Assembly: GCA_030635025.1 (NCBI GenBank)
Contig: DAOVZQ010000138.1
Location: forward strand, 1 to 6,870
Source: a bacterium
Lineage (GTDB): Bacteria; Krumholzibacteriota; Krumholzibacteriia; LZORAL124-64-63
Reading direction: 5' to 3'
DNA length: 6,870 nucleotides
Numbering within the stretch: the stretch's first letter is position 1; every line of letters begins with the position of its first letter. The notes under the pieces are model-generated. The model was not told the origin of the DNA, made no database searches, and saw nothing but the letters and a program-made list of their open reading frames with translations. Below, in pieces: positions 1-4,837 of the stretch. The translations under genes were made by a program, and so were the position numbers.

Positions 1-1
1 C

Positions 2-196
2 CGCGTGAGCCTGGAGCTCTTCAACGTGCGTGGAAAGCGTGTGAGGACCTTCCCGGTGGATCGCAACCCCGGTTGGCATGAGACTGTCTGGAACGGGCGC
101 GATGACACCGGCGATATGCAGCCTTCCGGTCACTATATTGTGCGCCTGATGGCCGACGGGAATGTCTCGACCTGGAAGATGACCATGGTCAAGTGA
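2..196 (+). CDS. C-terminal end of a secreted/surface protein with FlgD-Ig-like domain (5' partial)
   Basis: The reading frame is open from the left edge to a TGA at 194-196, giving 64 residues of a protein that begins outside the window. The visible pattern is that of the FlgD immunoglobulin-like fold: a first strand (VSLELFNVRGKRVRTF), a turn with PGWHETVWNGRDDTG, then PSGHYIVRLMADG and a final short strand ending in MVK. In FCB-type and related bacteria this module commonly sits at the extreme C-terminus of large exported enzymes or adhesins, where it resembles type IX secretion sorting domains. Here it ends three residues after the last predicted strand, as expected for that terminal position. 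What the missing N-terminal part does cannot be told. The GTG at position 5 is not a credible start, because the domain would then begin without any leader. Domain call is fairly secure; role in sorting is inference. Confidence 0.8.
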   Translation, partial: RVSLELFNVRGKRVRTFPVDRNPGWHETVWNGRDDTGDMQPSGHYIVRLMADGNVSTWKMTMVK

Positions 197-259
197 TGGC
201 TCTGCCGGTCAAATATTTCAGTCCATTCCTTTTCTGACCCGCCAAATCTGCTATCTTGT

Positions 260-288
260 CCAACGGTTGGAGCCGTTATTGTCAACGG
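260..288. repeat. Alternating AACGG/CCGTT inverted-repeat cluster in the greA leader
   Basis: AACGG at 262-266, CCGTT at 273-277 and AACGG at 284-288 alternate in orientation with starts exactly 11 bp apart. The first lies inside an odd palindrome, CCAACGGTTGG (260-270). The middle copy can pair with either neighbour, giving two mutually exclusive 5-bp hairpins with 6-nt loops, or the set could be an operator with helical spacing. The repeats are seen directly; any regulatory role is inference, and 5-bp arms can arise by chance. Confidence 0.35.
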
Positions 289-333
289 CCGTCCGGCGTA
301 GTCCGTGCGGTCGTTAGTTTCATGGGAATCATC

Positions 334-337
334 GAGG
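334..337 (+). promoter_or_regulatory. Ribosome binding site deciding the greA start
   Basis: GAGG lies 6 nt before the ATG at 344. The alternative in-frame GTG at 305 has no purine-rich sequence at the right distance, and the 13 residues it would add look unlike the rest of the protein. The ATG at 344 is therefore the preferred start. Confidence 0.65.
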
Positions 338-343
338 CCGGAC

Positions 344-2557
344 ATGAATCTGATCAAGCTCAAGAAGCTCGCCAACGCCCGTCAATTCAACGATCTGGAA
401 GGCCTCTGGCCCGAAGCGCTCGAAGACGACGAAGTGGAGCCGGTTGTCCTGGTCCCCATCATCGGCCAGGTCCGTCGTCTGGGGGAACCGGAGCGGGCCG
501 AGACGCTTCTGCAGCTTTTGCTCGCCTCGGTGGAGGAGAAGAACGGCAAGAGCGCCCGTCTTGTGACGGCTGCCGCCAGCGCCGCGCACCTTCCCGAATC
601 CGCCTATCTGCGCCGCGAGCTGAAGCAGCTCTTCCAGACTCTCAATAACGATTACGAGCACTTGCCCGGCCTGCTCGACAAGTTGCTCGCCGAGAGAGAA
701 CCCCTGACCAAAGCCGTCGAGGCCGTGGAACGCTACCTGCGACTGCGCCCCGGCGCGTTCTTCAGTGACCGGTCCCACCTGGAACCCGGCACGGTCGAGG
801 AAGTGGATGCTTCGACCGCCCGCCTGGAAGTGTCCTTCAGCGGACGCCACGAGACCATCGGTCCCGAGGAAGTGGCCGAAGTCATAATTCTGCCTCCCGA
901 GCATTTCCCGTCGATGATCCTCTACCGGCCCGACGAGTTGCGCGCCCTGGCCCAGGACGACCCCGAGGGGTTCGTGCTCAAGGCCCTGGCGTCGACGCGC
1001 AACCAGACCTGCAGCTATCGGGAACTGCGCAAATCCCTGGTGACGCTGGAAGGCGAGGAGGCCTGGACCGGTTGGTGGAAGAAGGCGCGGCCCCGTCTCA
1101 AGAAATCGACGCGCCTCGATCTGGGCACCGGCACGCAGCCCACGTTCCGTGTCCTGAAGAATGAGCGGACTTTCGAGGAGCGTGTGCGGGAGCAGTTCAG
1201 CCGCATCAAGGATCCCGAACAGAAGTTGGATTTCGTACTCGATCATCTGGCCGGTGTTCGCAAGGATAAGGATGCGGACGAGGATCTGCTTACCGAGATG
1301 GGCAACGCCGCCGCACGTCTGGCCGGCCAACAGCTGGAGAAGGATCCCGTATTGACCCTGGCCTGTTTGTCCGTCCATTCGGCCGTAGAAGCGCGGGGTG
1401 TTCCCGTGGCCAAGATGAATCCCCAGGCTGCGGTGGCGGTCCTGTCCCGGATCAAGGATCCGAGCTTGATGCCGACGCGATTGAGCGATCGGATGCTCCA
1501 GGCCGTTCTCGAGTTCGTACATCGCTCGATGCCCGACAGTTGGGCCGAAACCTGGGGTGGCATCCTGCCCCGGACCGGCCGCATGGTCTGCGACAGCATG
1601 GTCCGCGAGTTGCTCGCCGATGGCGAAACCGAGATCCTCACCAAAGCCTTGACGGCTGTTCTCAAGCATCCGACAGCCTCGCCCGATGTGATCTGCTGGC
1701 TCTGGCGCGCCCGTCACGCGGAGACCAAAACGGCCCGCACACTCGATGCTCTGCCGGGGCTGGGTACGGGGGAGGTGCTGGTCGGTATCCTGGAACTGAT
1801 GGACGCCACAGGTCGCATGACCGCCCTGTCGGATGACAAGCGGCTGCGCAAGGTCATCGATCAGGCCCAGGACACATTGGCCTTGTACGACGGTGAGCCC
1901 ATTCGCGAGTACATCGACAGCATCGACAAGACCTCCGCTCGGTCCTTCAAGATACGGATAGAGGCCAGCAGCGGCATGCGCGCGAGTTCGCGCACAAGTC
2001 TGCTCACTCTGTTACGCGGGGCCCATCCCGATATCTTCGTGGAGAGCGCGAAACCCTGGGAAGAGGATGTCTTCTACACGACCGAGTCGGGTCTCACCCG
2101 CCGGCAGGGAGAACTCGACCACCTCGTCCTGGACGCTCTGCCCGCGGTCGCCAAACAGATCGGCGAAGCCGCATCACATGGTGACCTGAGCGAGAACGCC
2201 GAATATACAGCCGCGCTCGAGAAGCGCGACCAGATCACCAGCAACGCCACCCGGATCGAGTCCGAGCTGGCCAGGGCCAAGGTGATCGAAATCGAGATGA
2301 CCCGCACCGATTTCGTGAACATCGGCACGCACGTAACCGCGCGCGACCTGTTGAACGGGCAGGAGGAAAGCTACGCCTTCCTGGGTGTGTGGGATTCAGA
2401 CCCCGACAACGGCATCCTCTCCTACAGGGCGCCGCTGGCCCTGGCGTTCATGGGAAACTCCGTGGGCGATCAGGTGGAGTACGGCGAAGAGGGTGATCGC
2501 CGGAGCTGGGAGATCCTCACCGTCGAGCCTGCTAGTCCGTTCCGCGAGGATGGCTGA
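344..2557 (+). CDS. greA: GreA-type transcription elongation factor with ~580-residue N-terminal extension
   Basis: Gre factors insert a coiled coil into the RNA polymerase secondary channel and stimulate cleavage of backtracked transcripts. Residues ~588-650 form the antiparallel coiled coil with the tip motif GDLSENAEY (613-621). D614 and E617 correspond to the essential acidic pair D41/E44 of E. coli GreA, so the tip looks functional. Residues ~660-733 match the FKBP-like C-terminal domain, including PLALAFMGNSVGDQVE and the terminal SWEILTVE. The whole protein has 737 residues against about 158 for E. coli GreA. The N-terminal ~580 residues are mostly helical and TPR/HEAT-like in character. 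They include a small beta-rich segment at ~138-188 (LEPGTVEEVD, then VSFSGRHE, ending PPEHF) and a WTGWWKKARPRL stretch at 241-252. Very long GreA proteins are known from Chlamydia (about 700 residues) and Borrelia (about 900). The ATG at 344 was chosen for its RBS. The C-terminal call is secure; the extension's function is unknown. Confidence 0.9.
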   Translation: MNLIKLKKLANARQFNDLEGLWPEALEDDEVEPVVLVPIIGQVRRLGEPERAETLLQLLLASVEEKNGKSARLVTAAASAAHLPESAYLRRELKQLFQTLNNDYEHLPGLLDKLLAEREPLTKAVEAVERYLRLRPGAFFSDRSHLEPGTVEEVDASTARLEVSFSGRHETIGPEEVAEVIILPPEHFPSMILYRPDELRALAQDDPEGFVLKALASTRNQTCSYRELRKSLVTLEGEEAWTGWWKKARPRLKKSTRLDLGTGTQPTFRVLKNERTFEERVREQFSRIKDPEQKLDFVLDHLAGVRKDKDADEDLLTEMGNAAARLAGQQLEKDPVLTLACLSVHSAVEARGVPVAKMNPQAAVAVLSRIKDPSLMPTRLSDRMLQAVLEFVHRSMPDSWAETWGGILPRTGRMVCDSMVRELLADGETEILTKALTAVLKHPTASPDVICWLWRARHAETKTARTLDALPGLGTGEVLVGILELMDATGRMTALSDDKRLRKVIDQAQDTLALYDGEPIREYIDSIDKTSARSFKIRIEASSGMRASSRTSLLTLLRGAHPDIFVESAKPWEEDVFYTTESGLTRRQGELDHLVLDALPAVAKQIGEAASHGDLSENAEYTAALEKRDQITSNATRIESELARAKVIEIEMTRTDFVNIGTHVTARDLLNGQEESYAFLGVWDSDPDNGILSYRAPLALAFMGNSVGDQVEYGEEGDRRSWEILTVEPASPFREDG

Positions 2558-3290
2558 TGGTCACCGTTTTTTGATCGGTGGGCCAGAGGATCATTTCTCC
2601 GATGTTCACATGCGGCGGTCGCGTGGCGCAGAACAACACGGCCTCGGCCACGTCTTCCGGCTGTAAGGGCGGGAAATTGCGGTAGACCCCGTCGGCGCGT
2701 TCGTCGTCGCCGTGGAAACGCACCAGGCTGAACTCGCTCTCGACCATCCCCGGATCCACCGTCGAACACCGCACCCGCGTTCCTTTGAGATCAATGCGCA
2801 GCCCCGTGGTGATGGCGTGTACCGCGAACTTCGTGCCGCAGTAGACGGCACCGCCCGGATAGACGTCGTGTCCCGACACCGACCCGATGTTGATCACGTG
2901 TCCCCGATCCCTTGCGACCATCCCCGGTACCACCGCGCGGGTCAGCCAGAGCAGACCCTTGATGTTGGTGTCGATCATTTCTTCCCAGTCCGTATGATCA
3001 CCTTCGTAAACGGTCTCCAGACCGCGGCTGAGTCCCGCGTTGTTCACTAATACGTCTATATGGGACCAGGCTTCGGGCAGTTCGGCCAGGGTCGCCTCGA
3101 CCGCGGCGCGGTCGCGCACGTCCAGCTCCAGGGGCAAGGTTTCCGTGCCGAGGGTTTCGGCCAGATCGATGAGGCGATCCTTGCGTCGCGCGGCGAGGAT
3201 CAGCTTGGCGCCCTCGCGTGAGAAGGCCTCGGCGCAGGCGAGGCCGATGCCCGAACTCGCGCCGGTGATCAGGACTGTCTTGTCTTTCAT
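2532..3290 (-). CDS. ydfG: YdfG-type short-chain dehydrogenase (NADP-dependent 3-hydroxy acid dehydrogenase family)
   Basis: This is a classical SDR of 252 residues, the usual family length. The Rossmann motif TGASSGIG is at 9-16, the basic pair R35-R36 after strand 2 favours NADP(H), D57 is in LDVRD, NNAG at 83-86, and N109. The catalytic triad is S137, Y150 and K154 (YCGTK). Long stretches resemble E. coli YdfG: LPEAWSHIDVLVNNAG, DWEEMIDTNIKGL, TRAVVPGMV, EFSLVRFHGDD and PEDVAEAV. YdfG oxidises L-allo-threonine and serine and reduces malonic semialdehyde or 3-hydroxypropionate-type substrates; the substrate here is inferred from family only. It is cytosolic, with no signal peptide. The start is supported by GGAG (plus-strand 3296-3299) 5 nt upstream. 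The stop TAG at 2532-2534 lies inside the 3' end of greA, a 26-bp tail-to-tail overlap. It appears to be transcribed alone, since a hairpin separates it from the upstream same-strand gene. Confidence 0.92.
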   Translation of the reverse strand: MKDKTVLITGASSGIGLACAEAFSREGAKLILAARRKDRLIDLAETLGTETLPLELDVRDRAAVEATLAELPEAWSHIDVLVNNAGLSRGLETVYEGDHTDWEEMIDTNIKGLLWLTRAVVPGMVARDRGHVINIGSVSGHDVYPGGAVYCGTKFAVHAITTGLRIDLKGTRVRCSTVDPGMVESEFSLVRFHGDDERADGVYRNFPPLQPEDVAEAVLFCATRPPHVNIGEMILWPTDQKTVTISHPRGTD

Positions 3291-3295
3291 GTCGG

Positions 3296-3299
3296 CTCC
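3296..3299 (-). promoter_or_regulatory. Ribosome binding site of the SDR gene
   Basis: GGAG on the minus strand, 5 nt before the ATG at 3290, supports that start. Confidence 0.6.
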
Positions 3300-3321
3300 G
3301 CTCGATGGGGTGTTCGGGCGG

Positions 3322-3350
3322 ATGATCGGTCAAGCCCGCTCGGGGTTCAA
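3322..3350 (-). promoter_or_regulatory. Candidate sigma70-like promoter for the SDR gene
   Basis: On the minus strand TTGAAC (3350-3345) is followed after 17 bp by GATCAT (3327-3322), four of six matches to each consensus hexamer. It lies between the upstream terminator hairpin and the SDR start, where a promoter would be needed, and would give a leader of roughly 25 nt. Sigma consensus in this lineage is unknown, so this is a weak inference. Confidence 0.3.
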
Positions 3351-3395
3351 CCGCTAAGTCGTGAGGGTCGGTGTCGGAGGTCGGGGGGAAGAGAC

Positions 3396-3425
3396 ACACC
3401 GGCCCGCTCTGGGGCGGACCGGTGT
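3396..3425 (-). terminator. Probable terminator after the small exported-protein gene
   Basis: A 12-bp hairpin has arms at 3396-3407 and 3414-3425 and a 6-nt loop. The single mismatch on the plus strand becomes a G-U pair in the minus-strand transcript, so the stem is continuous only in that direction. It starts 26 nt after the stop of the gene at 3452-4072. The minus-strand sequence that follows is pyrimidine-rich (TCTCTTCCCCCC) but lacks a true T-run, so intrinsic termination may be imperfect. Confidence 0.5.
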
Positions 3426-3451
3426 TGGAGATGTCTAGAGTCGGTGCGAGA

Positions 3452-4072
3452 TCAACGGTACAGGGCCTTGACCTGTCCCCAACTGTGCGCGGCGTTCGGC
3501 ACGTACCCCAAGGGGTTCACCCTGAACGCCAAATCGCCGTTTTCGGGCGCTGCAGGAGTCCACGGTCCGGCCCCGCCGTTCGACGAAATGTAGCGAATCC
3601 CTTCGGCGTAGATATCTTCGGCCTGGTGGTAAGACATCCGGGCCTGCTTGGCGCTGGCGACGTAGCAGGTGATAATGTACTCACCTGCGCCGAGATCCAG
3701 GTTGTCCGTGCTGAAATCGAAAGTGATCCAACGCCGGCCTTCATCGAAATCCAGCACGATCGACTGGGTGGCTATGGTCAGGCCGGTGGCCAACTTGATC
3801 TCACCGAACAGGATATCTCCGCTCCCGAGGGGCGGTACGCCGTACCAGGTCAACCCGTCGAGAATCAGTTCGAACTGTACCGTGACGACCTGGCACGCGC
3901 ATTCCAGGTAGAAGCTCTGTCCTTCTCCGGCGATGAAGCCGCCCGCGTTCATGCCGAGCCAGGCCTTGCCTTCGTCCCCGAGCACTTCGTAGCGATCCGG
4001 GCAGCTGGCGAGGGCCGACAAGGGTATTGTGATCATTGCGATCAGCAAAAGATACGATCTCCAACCTTGCAT
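3452..4072 (-). CDS. Small exported beta-sandwich-like protein, possible lipoprotein, unknown function
   Basis: The 206-residue product starts with a clear export signal: R5, then a hydrophobic core (YLLLIAMITIPLSALA, 7-22). Two processing routes fit: signal peptidase I cleavage after ALA (20-22), or lipoprotein processing at the lipobox LASC (21-24) with C24 as the lipidated residue. The mature part is rich in alternating hydrophobic strands. It shows GQSFYLE (51-57), LDLGAGEYIITCYV (125-138), YAEGIRYIS (155-163) and ENGDLAFRV (177-185). This layout resembles extracellular carbohydrate-binding-like beta-sandwich modules whose last strand reads DLAFRV, but I do not recognise a named family. 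Other cysteines are C58, C60 and C136. The start is supported by GGGAG (plus-strand 4081-4085) 8 nt upstream. It is divergent from the putative lipoprotein gene at 4282. The gene is real on signal peptide and RBS grounds; its function is not known. Confidence 0.75.
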   Translation of the reverse strand: MQGWRSYLLLIAMITIPLSALASCPDRYEVLGDEGKAWLGMNAGGFIAGEGQSFYLECACQVVTVQFELILDGLTWYGVPPLGSGDILFGEIKLATGLTIATQSIVLDFDEGRRWITFDFSTDNLDLGAGEYIITCYVASAKQARMSYHQAEDIYAEGIRYISSNGGAGPWTPAAPENGDLAFRVNPLGYVPNAAHSWGQVKALYR

Positions 4073-4281
4073 GATGACATCTCCCGTCCGAGGAACGATC
4101 GGGAATCATTCTCCCCTTGGAGGATTCGGTCGACCCTGCGGGGTGCGACGGTCCGCCGGGGAGAGGATAGGCTTCCACGATCCGCTCGCAATCGTGCAAG
4201 ATTGGTGCCGACTTGGGTTTGACCACGTTGTGGGAATTTCGTAGTTTCAACCCCATGATTAATCGCACAGAGACAATATGG
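4073..4281. promoter_or_regulatory. Divergent intergenic region between two exported-protein genes
   Basis: This 209-bp region must carry promoters for the leftward gene (3452-4072) and the rightward gene (4282-4734). It contains GGGAG (minus strand, 4085-4081), the RBS of the leftward gene. A possible hairpin is at 4129-4149 (GTCGACCC paired with GGGTGCGAC, one bulge, 4-nt loop). A 6-bp dyad CACGAT/ATCGTG (4176-4181 and 4191-4196) has a 9-nt centre. Rightward promoter hexamers are listed separately. For the leftward gene I see only a weak TCGACC-17-AATGAT candidate. Confidence 0.45.
4219..4247 (+). promoter_or_regulatory. Candidate promoter for the small lipoprotein gene
   Basis: TTGACC (4219-4224, five of six matches to TTGACA) is followed after exactly 17 bp by TAGTTT (4242-4247, three of six matches to TATAAT). 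A transcript would start near 4254, leaving a ~28-nt leader before the ATG at 4282. This would exclude the far upstream in-frame ATG at 4213. The -10 match is poor. Confidence 0.35.
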
Positions 4282-4734
4282 ATGAGCGAGCGGATGATCC
4301 ATCTGATCCTGCTGAGTCTCTTAGTGCTTTCGGGGACGGCGTGTGAGCCGTACAGCGATCCGTCGTCCACATCCATACCCAGCGGACCAGCCGAAGAATG
4401 GCGGGGAACGTATGAAGGCAGTTGCTTGCTGACGTGCGATGCCCTGGGCGTTTACGAGCGTGAGATGGCGGCGACCCTGAGAGTGAATCCCGCGGGTTCC
4501 GAGGTGAATATCGAACTCTTTCTGGTGCCTGACCTGGCGTACAGTCCCAAGTTCCGGGTCACGGGGCCTGTGAGCAGTGAGAGCAGTATCGGCTTTCATA
4601 TCGCCAGGGACAGCGAGTTCATCTTCCACGCAGGGCTCGGCAAGAGCCGGAATCATGTGGGGGGCTCGATTTGGGTGACGAACCTCACGACACATATCTA
4701 CTGGCAGGTTTTGAATCTGGATGTTGATCGCTAG
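4282..4734 (+). CDS. Putative small lipoprotein of unknown function
   Basis: From the ATG at 4282 the product is 150 residues: a short charged start (SER), a hydrophobic core MIHLILLSLLVLS (5-17) and SGTAC with C21 as probable lipidated cysteine. SGTA-C satisfies the relaxed lipobox pattern, although G rather than L at -3 is unusual. The mature part has an EEWRGTYEGSC segment (38-48), a second nearby cysteine C52, and alternating strands to the end (LRVNPAGSEVNIELFLV, SIGFHI, SEFIFHAG, THIYWQVLNL). This is compatible with a small beta-barrel or lipocalin-like fold; that is a guess from pattern. No named family is recognised. Alternative in-frame ATGs are at 4213, 4255 and 4294. The first two put a hydrophilic stretch before the signal, and none has a strong Shine-Dalgarno sequence. 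It is divergent from the other small exported protein and ends 45 nt before a strong terminator. Confidence 0.65.
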   Translation: MSERMIHLILLSLLVLSGTACEPYSDPSSTSIPSGPAEEWRGTYEGSCLLTCDALGVYEREMAATLRVNPAGSEVNIELFLVPDLAYSPKFRVTGPVSSESSIGFHIARDSEFIFHAGLGKSRNHVGGSIWVTNLTTHIYWQVLNLDVDR

Positions 4735-4779
4735 AAATTCACGTCTTCGTTTGGTGCCGGACGCTCGTTTCGACTCATG

Positions 4780-4810
4780 AAAAAGCCCCCCGCGATGAAC
4801 GGGGGGCTTT
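4780..4810. terminator. Bidirectional rho-independent terminator
   Basis: A 10-bp GC-rich stem pairs AAAGCCCCCC (4782-4791) with GGGGGGCTTT (4801-4810) around a 9-nt loop. On the minus strand the stem is followed by five T residues (plus-strand A at 4780-4784), ideal for the peptidase gene whose stop is at 4838. On the plus strand TTT is followed by GCCTTTG, weaker but usable for the lipoprotein gene ending at 4734. The convergent placement between two gene ends fits a shared terminator. Confidence 0.88.
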
Positions 4811-4837
4811 GCCTTTGTCGAGATGTCAGGCTGCAGT

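Larger units (their letters stand above)
197..343. other. Intergenic region upstream of greA
   Basis: This 147-nt gap separates the surface-protein tail from greA. It is less GC-rich at its start (197-260) than the flanking genes. A TATCTT hexamer at 252-257 could serve as a -10 element, but I see no good -35 at 16-18 bp from it. From 260 to 292 it holds a cluster of short inverted repeats, described separately. No convincing rho-independent terminator for the upstream gene is visible, since no T-tract follows any hairpin. Confidence 0.5.

Noticed and set aside
262..281. Hairpin AACGG/CCGTT as a terminator for the upstream surface-protein gene
   Set aside because: The stem is only 5 bp and no T-tract follows it.
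305..343. GTG at 305 as the start of greA
   Set aside because: There is no Shine-Dalgarno sequence before it, while the ATG at 344 has GAGG at 6 nt.
256..648. Plus-strand 130-codon open frame overlapping the start of greA
   Set aside because: Its product is an arginine/proline-rich frame-shifted reading of greA, without an RBS or domain.
329..1717. Long minus-strand open frame (462 codons) opposite the first half of greA
   Set aside because: It is a shadow of the GC-rich greA coding frame: the product is a low-complexity mix rich in G, L, R and Q with no domain, and the opposite strand has a recognisable protein.
3371..4222. Plus-strand open frame of 283 codons covering the small exported-protein gene
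   Set aside because: The minus-strand frame has a signal peptide, an RBS at the right distance and a downstream hairpin; the plus-strand product shows no such features and no recognisable domain.
4213..4281. ATG at 4213 as the start of the small lipoprotein
   Set aside because: It would put a 27-residue hydrophilic stretch before the signal core and overlaps the candidate -35 element; the ATG at 4282 gives a normal n-region.
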